From contig JAISYH010000032.1 in assembly GCA_031270015.1 (NCBI GenBank), positions 1 to 64,000 of the forward strand: a stretch of 64,000 bases of DNA, given 5' to 3'. Positions 46,939-55,924 of the stretch are shown one piece after another. The notes under the pieces were generated by a model. That model was given only the letters and a program-made list of their open reading frames with translations. It was not told the DNA's origin and searched no databases. The translations under genes were made by a program, and so were the position numbers. The stretch comes from Burkholderiales bacterium. Its GTDB lineage: Bacteria > Pseudomonadota > Gammaproteobacteria > Burkholderiales > Casimicrobiaceae. Numbering within the stretch: the first letter of the stretch is position 1; each line of letters opens with the position of its first letter.

Positions 46939-48654
46939 TTATTCATTGGTAATTGCTTCGATCTCTTCCAGAGAGGTGACGCCGTTTTTCACTTTAACCA
47001 AACCAGATTGTCGCAGGCTTTTGACGCCGTCGCGTTGTGCTTGAGCGGCGATGTCGAGCGATGTGCCTTCTTTCATGATGATTTCACGCAAGGCGTCGGA
47101 AATGGGCATGACTTCATAGACGCCGACTCGTCCCTTGTAACCGGTTTTCTTGCAGGCTGGGCAACCGACAGGACCATAAGGTTGCCAGCTGCCATCGAGT
47201 TCGTTTTCTCGAAAACCGGCGGAAAGCAAAACCTTATGCGGTAAATCGACCGGTTTTTTACATTTGCCGCATAGTCTTCTGCCTAAACGCTGTGCCGTAA
47301 TCAAAATGACCGACGAAGCGATGTTGAACGCAGGGACACCCATATTCGCCAAACGGGTCAATGTCGTCGGCGCGTCATTAGTATGTAATGTGGACATGAC
47401 CAAGTGACCTGTTTGCGCCGCTTTGATAGCAATATCGGCGGTTTCGAAGTCACGGATTTCGCCGACCATCACAATGTCCGGATCTTGTCGCAAAAATGCG
47501 CGCAATGCGGTAGCAAACGTCAAACCAGCTTTGTCGTTGACATTGACTTGATTGACGCCGGGCAACTGGATTTCCGCCGGATCCTCGGCGGTCGAGATAT
47601 TGACACCGGGCTGGTTCAGGATATTGAGACAAGTATACAGCGAAACGGTTTTGCCGCTGCCGGTTGGACCTGTGACCAGAATCATTCCGTAGGGGCGGGC
47701 GATGGCATTCAACAAAAGCTCTTGCTGATCTGGCTCATAGCCGAGAGCATCAATTCCCAGCTTTACCCCCGACGAGTCCAGAATCCGCATCACGACTTTT
47801 TCGCCATAAAGCGTCGGCAATGTGGAGACGCGGAAATCAATGGTTTTTTGGTTGGACAATAAAAGCTTCATCCGCCCGTCTTGCGGTACACGCTTCTCCG
47901 AAATGTCCAGTCGGGAAATGACTTTGATTCGTGACGCGATAGGTTCGCGTAGATCTATGGGCGGTTGAACGATTTCCTGCAATTCGCCGTCGATACGATA
48001 CCGGATGCGAAAGAACTTTTCGTAAGGTTCGAAATGAATATCGGACGCGCCCATCTGAATTGCGTCGAGCAGAATTTTTTGAAGGTAACGGACAACCGGC
48101 GAGTTTTCGACTTCACTGCTTTCTTCGGAAACAGCGGATAGCCCTTCCAAAGATAGATCCATTTCCGCCATTTCTGCGGCAGCTTCTTCTAGAGAAACAC
48201 CGCTTTCTTCAACTCGTTTCTGGATGACGGCGCCTAGTTTGTTGTCTTCAACCAGAACCGGAACGACTTGAAGGTTGGTTTTGAAACGTATTTCATCGAG
48301 CGCCGCCAAGTTAGTTGGGTCGGAAACGGCGACAAACAACGTTTTTCCACGCAGATGCAGAGGCATGATTCTGTACTGCGATGCAAATTTGGGTTCGAAA
48401 TGTTCGGTAGCGGAACGCTCGAAATTATATGAGTCCAGGTCATATAAAGGAACCCCAAAGCTTTGAGCGGCGAAAAGTCCAAGCTCGTTCGCCGTCATCT
48501 TTCGCGTCAATAGAAATTGCTCAACGAACGCGATGCCGTTATTTCTCGCCTGCGCGGCAAGGTTTTCCGCTTCTTTCTGGGATAGCGTCTGTTGCTTGAC
48601 CAACGCGCGCGCCAATCCGCTGATGACCGGAGTAGAGGAAAGTTGTACAGCCAT
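46939..48654 (-). CDS. pilB: Type IV pilus extension ATPase PilB
   Basis: Hexameric cytoplasmic ATPase powering pilus extension (GspE family). The roughly 571-residue protein has an N-terminal MshEN-like domain, Walker A GPTGSGKTVSLY, Asp box AEDPAEIQLPGVNQV, Walker B RAFLRQDPDIVMVGEIRD, His box TGHLVMSTLHTNDAP, and the four-Cys zinc motif CGKCKKP ... CPACKK. The ATG at 48654 is chosen over the TTG at 48660. No pilin gene lies in this window. Confidence 0.95.
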   Translation of the reverse strand: MAVQLSSTPVISGLARALVKQQTLSQKEAENLAAQARNNGIAFVEQFLLTRKMTANELGLFAAQSFGVPLYDLDSYNFERSATEHFEPKFASQYRIMPLHLRGKTLFVAVSDPTNLAALDEIRFKTNLQVVPVLVEDNKLGAVIQKRVEESGVSLEEAAAEMAEMDLSLEGLSAVSEESSEVENSPVVRYLQKILLDAIQMGASDIHFEPYEKFFRIRYRIDGELQEIVQPPIDLREPIASRIKVISRLDISEKRVPQDGRMKLLLSNQKTIDFRVSTLPTLYGEKVVMRILDSSGVKLGIDALGYEPDQQELLLNAIARPYGMILVTGPTGSGKTVSLYTCLNILNQPGVNISTAEDPAEIQLPGVNQVNVNDKAGLTFATALRAFLRQDPDIVMVGEIRDFETADIAIKAAQTGHLVMSTLHTNDAPTTLTRLANMGVPAFNIASSVILITAQRLGRRLCGKCKKPVDLPHKVLLSAGFRENELDGSWQPYGPVGCPACKKTGYKGRVGVYEVMPISDALREIIMKEGTSLDIAAQAQRDGVKSLRQSGLVKVKNGVTSLEEIEAITNE

Positions 48655-48736
48655 AAACAAAGCTTATTGAAATATTATTCCTATGCCCTGAAAATCTATG
48701 TCGTAAGCGTATTTCAATGTTTTCAATACGATATCC

Positions 48737-49621
48737 TTATCCATCCGATAATGCCCGCTCTTGTTCGATTTGTAAAGGCGGCGTGGTGGCAGGCGCTTTG
48801 AGAAAGGTCTTCTCATCATCGATCATGCGCAGTTTTACAACATATATCCGGTTTTTTTTGACTTGCAGCACGGATATGCGGTAACCGTAAAGATCGAACT
48901 GAGTTCCAGCTTCGGGAATTTCACCAAGGTTTTCGATAATCAATCCGCTCAACGTTTTGGGTCCATCCAACGGGAAATCACTGCCAATCCGGCGGTTGAG
49001 CGCCCGCAGTGGCGTACTTGCGTCGATCACGATACCGTCTTGGGACAATACCGTCACGGCGGTTTGCTTTTGTGGCAGTAGCGTCGCGGCAATTTCATTC
49101 GTCAAGTCAGACTGTGTTACCAATCCTTGCAATTCTCCGTACTCATCGACGACTAGCCCCATCCTTTGCTCATCAAGACGGAATTGCTCGATTTGCTTTA
49201 ATAACGGTGTGGCGGAAGGAATGTAATAAGCGGGGCGTAGCAATGCGCGCAAAGTTTCAACGTCTAGAGTAGGCATTGCGGAAAGACGTAACGCGTCACG
49301 CAAATCCAGTACGCCGACGATCTTGTCTAACACGCTTTCATAGACCGGCAAACGCAGATGATGATAAGACACAATTTGTTGGCGCAACAGGGTAGGGTCG
49401 TCCTCGAGATCAATCGCCTGAATATTGGGGCGCGGAATCATGACGTCGTCGACGCAAACATCCGCTAGCGAGGAAAACGTGGCTTCCAGAACGAACGCAG
49501 TTCCTTGTTCTTCGGAAACTGTTTTCGGATGCGCATGCTCACCCTTACGGAGATGGTCGTATAGGAAACGGGCGATCAAGCCGAGCAGAAAACCGAGAAC
49601 GAGCCAAAAAACGATGGTCAT
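48737..49621 (-). CDS. HlyC/CorC-family CBS-domain protein, lacking the full DUF21 membrane domain
   Basis: A 294-residue protein with one N-terminal membrane helix (residues 3-20), a short linker, a CBS pair (about 60-180, with DVMIPRPNIQAIDL and LGLVVDEYGELQGLVTQSDL-type blocks) and a CorC_HlyC domain (about 195-275, with LSGLIIENLGEIPEAGTQF). Full members carry a four-helix DUF21 domain; here only a single helix remains, so the protein resembles short CorC. Role in divalent-cation handling is inferred from the family. Confidence 0.85.
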   Translation of the reverse strand: MTIVFWLVLGFLLGLIARFLYDHLRKGEHAHPKTVSEEQGTAFVLEATFSSLADVCVDDVMIPRPNIQAIDLEDDPTLLRQQIVSYHHLRLPVYESVLDKIVGVLDLRDALRLSAMPTLDVETLRALLRPAYYIPSATPLLKQIEQFRLDEQRMGLVVDEYGELQGLVTQSDLTNEIAATLLPQKQTAVTVLSQDGIVIDASTPLRALNRRIGSDFPLDGPKTLSGLIIENLGEIPEAGTQFDLYGYRISVLQVKKNRIYVVKLRMIDDEKTFLKAPATTPPLQIEQERALSDG

Positions 49622-49640
49622 TTAAAAGAGATCAATGGGG

Positions 49641-50456
49641 CTATAAAATGATTTCGACAATAAATTTATAACCAAGATAGGCGAGCAACAGCGTTGCCGT
49701 TCCCGAGAGAATCCAATACAGCGCGCGCCTTCCGCGCCAGCCGAAGCGCCAGCGTCCCAAGAGCAATGTGCCGAAAATCAACCAAGCGATGATCGAAAGT
49801 GAAGTCTTGTGCGTCAGCTCAAAAGGCTTGCCAAAAATTTCTTCAGTAAAAAACAGACCGCTGATGAGCGTTAAGGTCAACAAAACAAAAGCCAGAGTAA
49901 TCAGCCGGAACAGGTAATGTTCGAGCGTCAGCAGAGGAGGCGTACGCGAAGGATTTTCGCTGGTCACGCCACGGTGCAATCGTTTTTCGAGTCCCAACAT
50001 TGCCAGTGCCTGCATCGCGGCGACAAAAAACAACGCATAAGCGGAAATCGCAATCGCAATATGAAACGCCGCCCACGAATGCGTCGAATACGCGTACAGA
50101 TAATTACCTGGCAATAATGCGGGCATCAACGCCGCCAACGCGGCGCCACCGAGTACGATACTGGAAAAACCCGCCAGCGCGCGCATCAATCCAGAAACCC
50201 AAGCGACCAGCACGCACAAAAAAGCCACCAATGATGTCGCGTTACCAATGGAAATATCAATTCCGTCGGGCGTGGCAATAGCCCGAAAGAGCGCGCACGC
50301 GTGTAATCCCAGTGTCAATAGAGCGAAAACGCGGACGTATATGGGCATGGATGTATCATCATTATTCGGACGCAACGAAGTTCGCCAGCGCGCCCAAGCG
50401 CCGACAGCGTATAACGCAGCGACGACAAAATGAAAAAACGAAAGCGGTATAATCAT
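49641..50456 (-). CDS. CcsA/YpjD-like cytochrome c assembly-family membrane protein
   Basis: A 271-residue protein with about eight hydrophobic helices, related to the heme-handling CcsA/CcmC superfamily. The conserved centre is HSWAAFHIAIAISAYALFFVAAMQ, followed by LEHYLFRLITLAF and LTHKTSLSIIAWLIFG, with His residues that could serve as heme ligands. In proteobacteria the YpjD-like member next to ffh is conserved, but it has no proven function in cytochrome c assembly. The ATG at 50456 is preferred over the TTG at 50465. It is divergent from ffh. Confidence 0.85.
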   Translation of the reverse strand: MIIPLSFFHFVVAALYAVGAWARWRTSLRPNNDDTSMPIYVRVFALLTLGLHACALFRAIATPDGIDISIGNATSLVAFLCVLVAWVSGLMRALAGFSSIVLGGAALAALMPALLPGNYLYAYSTHSWAAFHIAIAISAYALFFVAAMQALAMLGLEKRLHRGVTSENPSRTPPLLTLEHYLFRLITLAFVLLTLTLISGLFFTEEIFGKPFELTHKTSLSIIAWLIFGTLLLGRWRFGWRGRRALYWILSGTATLLLAYLGYKFIVEIIL

Positions 50457-50579
50457 AAGAATCAATTATTCTACCATTGACTTTCTCTAAGTTTCCAAAG
50501 GCGTTTCACTGTTGCAATATTTGTGACGATGTGGCGGAGAAAGAAAATGATGTGAATTCGTGTTGAAAATAGGATAACT

Positions 50580-51929
50580 ATGTTTGATAACCTCACTCAG
50601 CGTCTGTCGCGTGTCGTCAAAACCCTAAAGGGCGAAGCTCGGCTTACCGAAGAAAACATTCAAGAAGCATTGCGAGAAGTACGTTTGGCGCTTCTGGAAG
50701 CGGATGTCGCGTTACCTGTAGTGCGCGATTTTATTCAACGAGTGCGAGAAAAAGCCGTCGGGGAAGATGTCGTCGGTTCATTGACGCCTGGTCAGGCGCT
50801 GATCGGCGTCGTTCATCGTGAAATGACAGCGTTGATGGGCGGCGAAGCCGTGCCGCTCAATCTGGCGGTGACGCCGCCGGCGATCATACTCATGGCGGGT
50901 TTACAGGGTGTTGGGAAAACCACCAGTGTTGCCAAACTGGCGCGGTTACTTAAAGAAACGCAAAAGAAAAAAGTGTTGCTGGTATCAGCGGATGTATATC
51001 GTCCGGCAGCAATCACGCAGTTGGAAACACTGGCGGCACAGGTCGGCGTTGATTTCTTTTCGTCGTCACCCGAGCAGAAGCCCGTAGATATTGCGCAATC
51101 GGCATGGGCATGGGCGAAAAAACATTATTATGACATATTGATTATCGATACCGCCGGACGGCTTTCTATTGATGAAACGATGATGCAGGAAATCGCCGCG
51201 CTGTATCGGGCAGTTACTCCGGCTGAAACGTTGTTCGTCGTTGACGCGATGCAGGGTCAGGATGCCGTGAACACCACCGCGGCGTTCCGCGAAGCCGTAC
51301 CATTGACCGGCGTCGTGCTGACCAAACTCGACGGTGATGCGCGCGGCGGCGCGGCATTGTCGGTACGCTGGGTGACGCAAGTACCGATCAAATTTGCTGG
51401 AGTTTCCGAGAAAACGGACGGCTTAGAAGTTTTTCATCCCGAACGAATGGCATCGCGCGTTCTCGGTATGGGCGATGTGCTGTCACTGATTGAGGATGCG
51501 CAGCGCACGGTTGATGCGGAAAAAGCGCAGGCGTTGGCGAAAAAAATCAAGACAGGCAAAGGATTTACGCTGGAAGATTTCAAAGAGCAGATCGAGCAAA
51601 TGCGGAAAATGGGAAGTATCCAAAACTTGCTCGAAAAATTACCGGCAGAATTAGCGCAGGCGGCGCAAAATGTGCCGATGCAAGATCGGAAAATCAATCG
51701 GATGGAAGGGATCATCAATTCGATGACGTCCGCCGAACGCCGTAAGCCGGAAATGATCAAAGCGTCGCGCAAAAGGCGCATTGCTGCAGGCGCAGGTGTG
51801 AGCGTACAGGAAGTCAACCAGCTCTTGAAACAGTTTGAGCAAACACAGAAAATGATGAAAATGGTCGCCAAAGGCGGTCTTCAGAAGATGATGCGCGGCA
51901 TGCGCGGGATCATGCCGGGAATGCGTTGA
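50580..51929 (+). CDS. ffh: Signal recognition particle GTPase Ffh
   Basis: Protein subunit of SRP that targets nascent membrane proteins to SecYEG. The 449-residue protein carries the N domain, G-domain loop GLQGVGKTTSVAKLA, DTAGRLSIDETMM, TKLDGDARGGAALS, and the methionine-rich M domain (about 300-449, with MRKMGSIQNLLEKLP and RRIAAGAGVSVQEVNQLLKQF) that binds signal peptides and 4.5S RNA. The 4.5S RNA gene is not in the window. Confidence 0.97.
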   Translation: MFDNLTQRLSRVVKTLKGEARLTEENIQEALREVRLALLEADVALPVVRDFIQRVREKAVGEDVVGSLTPGQALIGVVHREMTALMGGEAVPLNLAVTPPAIILMAGLQGVGKTTSVAKLARLLKETQKKKVLLVSADVYRPAAITQLETLAAQVGVDFFSSSPEQKPVDIAQSAWAWAKKHYYDILIIDTAGRLSIDETMMQEIAALYRAVTPAETLFVVDAMQGQDAVNTTAAFREAVPLTGVVLTKLDGDARGGAALSVRWVTQVPIKFAGVSEKTDGLEVFHPERMASRVLGMGDVLSLIEDAQRTVDAEKAQALAKKIKTGKGFTLEDFKEQIEQMRKMGSIQNLLEKLPAELAQAAQNVPMQDRKINRMEGIINSMTSAERRKPEMIKASRKRRIAAGAGVSVQEVNQLLKQFEQTQKMMKMVAKGGLQKMMRGMRGIMPGMR

Positions 51930-51943
51930 ATGGAAAGAGAGCG

Positions 51944-52582
51944 ATGAAAGAGGCGATGGCGAAACAAATCGTTTTTTCTTCAAATCGGGAAATCCAGGGC
52001 GATTTGACGGGTTGTTTTTTACTGGCGATGCCGACATTGGGCGTAGAAGCCGATGAAGAAACACCGTTCGCTGGAACGCTGATCTATATTTGTGAACATA
52101 CCAAAGAAGGCGCGTTGGGTATCGTCATCAATCGCTTGACCGATCTTACCGTCGTGCAACTTTTCGAAGGCGCGGGCGTACCCGTAAATAAACTGTCGCT
52201 GGATAGTCGTTGGCAAGGCATGCCGGTTCATTGGGGCGGACCGGTACGTAATGATCGCGGTTTCATATTGCATCGACCATTGGGCGAATGGCAATCGACG
52301 CTCACCGTGCGCGGAGAGTTGGGGATGACCACTTCGCGTGATTTGCTCGAAGCAATGGCAAGTGGCGAGGGTCCGGAAGAAGCGTTGGTCTCGTTGGGTT
52401 ATGCGGGTTGGTCAGAGGGACAATTAGAACAGGAATTGGCTCAGAATGCTTGGTTGGTCATTCCTTGCGAAGATGCCGAAAAGCTATTATTTCGTTGTGA
52501 TCCTATGCAACGCATACAGGAAGCGATGAAACAGATTGGCGTGGATTGGTTGCATTTTTCCGGCAACGCGGGTCATGCCTGA
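51944..52582 (+). CDS. YqgE/AlgH family protein
   Basis: A 212-residue member of the YqgE/AlgH (DUF179) family, of unknown biochemical role. Signatures: LTGCFLLAMPTL, IYICEHTKEGALGIVINRL, and the GGPVRNDRGFILH block. The ATG at 51944 follows a GGAAAGAGA tract; a TTG at 51926 would overlap the ffh stop. It overlaps ruvX by 8 bp, and a yqgE-yqgF arrangement is common in proteobacteria. Confidence 0.88.
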   Translation: MKEAMAKQIVFSSNREIQGDLTGCFLLAMPTLGVEADEETPFAGTLIYICEHTKEGALGIVINRLTDLTVVQLFEGAGVPVNKLSLDSRWQGMPVHWGGPVRNDRGFILHRPLGEWQSTLTVRGELGMTTSRDLLEAMASGEGPEEALVSLGYAGWSEGQLEQELAQNAWLVIPCEDAEKLLFRCDPMQRIQEAMKQIGVDWLHFSGNAGHA

Positions 52583-53009
52583 CGCAACGATACTTGCTTT
52601 CGATTTCGGTCGCAAACGTATCGGCGTTGCGATTGGAACGACCATCATTGGGCAGGCGCGTGCGTTGACGACGCTCATCGCCGAGCGACGGGAGAATCGC
52701 GAGGCAGAAATCACCGCGTTGATCAGAGAGTGGCAACCGCAGGAATTGGTGGTCGGGTTGCCCGTTCATATCGATGGAAAGGAGCACGAAATGACGCAAA
52801 ACGCACGCGCGTTTGCGGCGTGGCTAGAAGAACGTTTCTTGTTGCCGGTTCGATTGATCGACGAACGGTTGACAACGCAGGTAGCGCAAAGTTTGCTTGA
52901 AGAAAACGGCGTTTACGGCGAAAAAGCGCGAGCGGTACGCGATGCGGTTGCCGCGCAAATCATTTTGCAAGCGTACTTGGATGAGCGGGAAACCAACGAG
53001 CTTTTCTGA
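52575..53009 (+). CDS. ruvX: Pre-16S rRNA nuclease / Holliday-junction resolvase-like RuvX (YqgF)
   Basis: A 144-residue RNase H-fold nuclease (YqgF) involved in 16S rRNA 5' end maturation. The first acidic strand FDFGRKRIGVA, ELVVGLPVHIDGKEHEMT, IDERLTTQVA and the final RDAVAAQIILQAYL block are all conserved. The start at 52575 overlaps yqgE. The 126 bp after it hold no gene; its end converges with the helicase gene. Confidence 0.94.
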   Translation: MPDATILAFDFGRKRIGVAIGTTIIGQARALTTLIAERRENREAEITALIREWQPQELVVGLPVHIDGKEHEMTQNARAFAAWLEERFLLPVRLIDERLTTQVAQSLLEENGVYGEKARAVRDAVAAQIILQAYLDERETNELF

Positions 53010-53135
53010 CGCTGGATATCATTTTTCTAAACTCCAAATTGTCGCGCCGGTTTATTGCGGCAAATATCCTTGCTGTTGCGGAGGCAAATATTTCTATTGA
53101 TCGTAGTCGGAAGAGACTAACGATAAACGATTATC

Positions 53136-55118
53136 TCAGGGGCGGCGGACAGCTTCATTGCGTACCGCGTGATCACGAAGGAAACGTAATACTTCATCAA
53201 GCTCCCGCGTGCGGCGCATGGACGGCAGGCTGCGCCATAATCGTCGACCATAAGGTTTTTCTACCAGACGCGGATCGCAAATCATCAGAACACCGTAATC
53301 GCTTTCGGCGCGGATCAGGCGCCCGGCGCCTTGTTTCAAACTAATTGCCGCCTGCGGGATTTGCCAGTCGAAAAACGGTTTGCCGCCGTTTTTTTGTAAA
53401 AATTCGAGACGTGCCGCGAGTAGAGGATCGTCGGGCGGCGCGAATGGCAGCTTGTCGATGATGACTAAAGACAACGCGTCGCCGACGACATCGACGCCTT
53501 CCCAGAAACTCGCCGCGCCCAATAAGACCGCGTTGCCTTCTTCGCGGAAGCGCGACAACAATTCGGAACGCGACATGTCGCCTTGCGCGAGCAGAGCGCG
53601 ATTATATTGTTGTTCGGCAAAAATGGACGTCAGTCGTTGTTGTGCGTATTGCAACGCACGGTGCGATGTGAACAAAAAGAACACACCGCCACTATTGGCT
53701 TCTAATAACGGCAACGCGGCATTAACGACAGCTTCGGTGTGTTCGCGCGAATTAGGCGGCGGCAGGTCAGCCGGCACGTAAAGCCGCGCCATCGTGTCGA
53801 AGTCGAACGGGCTGCCCCATTGCGCGGTACGCGCGTTTTCCAGTCCGAGTTCACGTTGGAAATGCGTGAAATCTCCAGCGACGGACAATGTCGCCGAAGT
53901 CAGTATCCAAGTGCGTTCGGGGGTTTCGATAAACGCGCGAAAGAGCGGCGCGATCGAAAGTGGCGAAGCGTGCAGTTGCCAACTGTACGTCGAAATATCC
54001 GCCCAACGGATCATTACATTTTGTCCGTCATCGCTATCGCAATTGGCGTCGTTCCAGCGACACAATATTTGTCGGAGCTTTTCGGCATTGGCGTAGGCGA
54101 GTTCCAAGTCTTCGCTGCGTTCCGCGACTAAACCAAGTCCGGAAGCGGAGTCGTCGAGCGCTTTGACGAGCTCTTGAATCGCTTCGACGAAATCGGCGCG
54201 TGTAAGCAAATGCGTCGCCGAATATTTTCCCGGAAATTCTCCGACAGCCAAGCGAAGTTTACGGGAAGCGGTAACGACCCCGTTCAGTCTGGGCAACAAC
54301 TCATCGACATCGGCGGCGCTCGTCCGTACAGCGATTTCGGCGTCGCGGGCAAATTCTGATAATTGTGTACCGGAAATTCGTTCACCGAAAAAAACCGTAG
54401 CAATATCAGGTAACTGATGCGCTTCGTCGAGAATAATAGTATCGCAGGTCGGCAAAAGTTCGGCGAAACCCTCTTCGCGTAACAGCGCGTCGGCGAACAA
54501 CAAGTAATGATTGATGATCAGCACGTCGGCGTCAAGCGCTGTTTTGCGCGCGCGTGATACGAAGCAATCGTCGACATAAGCGCAATGGCTACCGAGACAA
54601 TTATCGCGCGTCGAAGTAACCAGAGGCCAGATGCTCGCGTTTTCGGGAACGTTGGCAAGCTCGTTGCGGTCGCCGCGCTCGCTGGTACGCGCGAAAGAAA
54701 CAATGGAGCGAAGATAATGCGTATCCTGTCGTGACGGGAACAAATCGGTTTCTTGCGCTTGTTGCAGACGATGTAAACAAATATAGTTGCCGCGCCCTTT
54801 GAGTTGCGCAACCGCAAGCGGCAATTTCAATGCGTCGCGTACCAGCGGCAGATCGCGCTCAAAAAGCTGATCTTGCAAAGTTTTCGTTCCAGTCGAAATG
54901 ATGATCTTGCCGCCGGAAATCAAAGCGGGAATCAAATAAGCGAACGTTTTGCCTGTACCCGTACCCGCTTCGGCGATCAAGCATTGTTGTCCATTGATGG
55001 CTTCGGCAATGGTCTTTGCCATCTCGATTTGCTGTGGACGCGAGCGAAAACCGGATAAGCGCTCCGCCAAAGGTCCATCGTCGGCAAAAAGGGCATCGAT
55101 ATCGGAAGGGTCTATCAA
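53136..55118 (-). CDS. ATP-dependent DNA helicase, DinG/YoaA (XPD-like) type
   Basis: A 660-residue superfamily 2 helicase with an iron-sulfur cluster. It shows the Q-motif start FRSRPQQIEMA, Walker A EAGTGTGKTFAYLIPA, DEAH in TIILDEAHQLPD, a four-Cys region (YICLHRL and later NCLGSHCAYVDDC), and the C-terminal motif VI, QGAGRLIRAESDYG. The start is a TTG at 55118 with no clear ribosome site; no ATG in frame keeps the Q motif. YoaA is preferred over DinG on length and the neat Cys spacing, but both fit. Confidence 0.88.
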   Translation of the reverse strand: MIDPSDIDALFADDGPLAERLSGFRSRPQQIEMAKTIAEAINGQQCLIAEAGTGTGKTFAYLIPALISGGKIIISTGTKTLQDQLFERDLPLVRDALKLPLAVAQLKGRGNYICLHRLQQAQETDLFPSRQDTHYLRSIVSFARTSERGDRNELANVPENASIWPLVTSTRDNCLGSHCAYVDDCFVSRARKTALDADVLIINHYLLFADALLREEGFAELLPTCDTIILDEAHQLPDIATVFFGERISGTQLSEFARDAEIAVRTSAADVDELLPRLNGVVTASRKLRLAVGEFPGKYSATHLLTRADFVEAIQELVKALDDSASGLGLVAERSEDLELAYANAEKLRQILCRWNDANCDSDDGQNVMIRWADISTYSWQLHASPLSIAPLFRAFIETPERTWILTSATLSVAGDFTHFQRELGLENARTAQWGSPFDFDTMARLYVPADLPPPNSREHTEAVVNAALPLLEANSGGVFFLFTSHRALQYAQQRLTSIFAEQQYNRALLAQGDMSRSELLSRFREEGNAVLLGAASFWEGVDVVGDALSLVIIDKLPFAPPDDPLLAARLEFLQKNGGKPFFDWQIPQAAISLKQGAGRLIRAESDYGVLMICDPRLVEKPYGRRLWRSLPSMRRTRELDEVLRFLRDHAVRNEAVRRP

Positions 55119-55125
55119 GGCAAGG

Positions 55126-55743
55126 TCACGGTTTGAAGATGGTCAACGTCGGACAAGGCACGTCGATATTTTGTGATGTTCTGGCAATAGACTCATGGAT
55201 TTGTTGTCTATAAGCGGCAAATGCCAGATAAGGGACGGTGATTCGTTGCTGATACTCCGTTTCAGTTTCATCGGGTCGTTGTTTCAGTGCGAACAACGAA
55301 GTATGCCAGACTGCATATAACTCGTTGATATGACGTATTGTTTCGCAGGAAAAAAACATTTGCGCTTCACGAAGCGCCGCATCGAAGTAAGGAGGCATAC
55401 TGACTTTTTGCTTACGGCGACAAAAATCGCTTTTGAATGCGTTGGCGCCATCTTCGGCTTTGTCGAAGCCATGCTCGATCAATTCGATGGCTTTGACTTG
55501 GCGGCATACGGTATACAGATGTTCGGTGGCGTCGATAAAACACTCGGTCGCGTTTATCCGATCCGTATGCGGACAAACGAATCTTGCTGAAGGTTGTGCC
55601 GAAACTTCGACGGTAGACTGTGTTTGGGATATCGCGACGGCGTTTTGGTCAGTTTCGCCGAGCGGTGGGATGGCTTGTGCATCACCGAACCATAAACCGA
55701 AAAGAACGGCGCATGATATGTAGGAAAGAGAAACGTGAATCAT
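55126..55743 (-). CDS. Exported cysteine-containing protein of unknown function
   Basis: A 205-residue protein with an N-terminal signal peptide (about residues 1-24, ending near DAQA). The mature part has several Cys (FVCPH, TECF, YTVCRQ, DFCRR, FFSCET, VPCP), suggesting periplasmic disulfides. No catalytic motif is recognisable and I cannot assign a family. It ends 7 bp before the helicase start on the same strand, so the two are probably co-transcribed, yet an exported protein and a DNA helicase have no obvious common task. Confidence 0.7.
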   Translation of the reverse strand: MIHVSLSYISCAVLFGLWFGDAQAIPPLGETDQNAVAISQTQSTVEVSAQPSARFVCPHTDRINATECFIDATEHLYTVCRQVKAIELIEHGFDKAEDGANAFKSDFCRRKQKVSMPPYFDAALREAQMFFSCETIRHINELYAVWHTSLFALKQRPDETETEYQQRITVPYLAFAAYRQQIHESIARTSQNIDVPCPTLTIFKP

Positions 55744-55924
55744 GGTATTCGACTAAAATGACAGAGCTATCGTGTTCGCTTATTGTGGCGGAAACCAGTA
55801 ATTCTACAAGAACGAGGAAAATAAAAGGACATAATTAGTAGCATTGCGCCGAGTCATCAATTAACATCACACTTTAACCTTAAATGCTTACGTAGAACCC
55901 GCCAGAAAGAAGTATTATCGTCCT

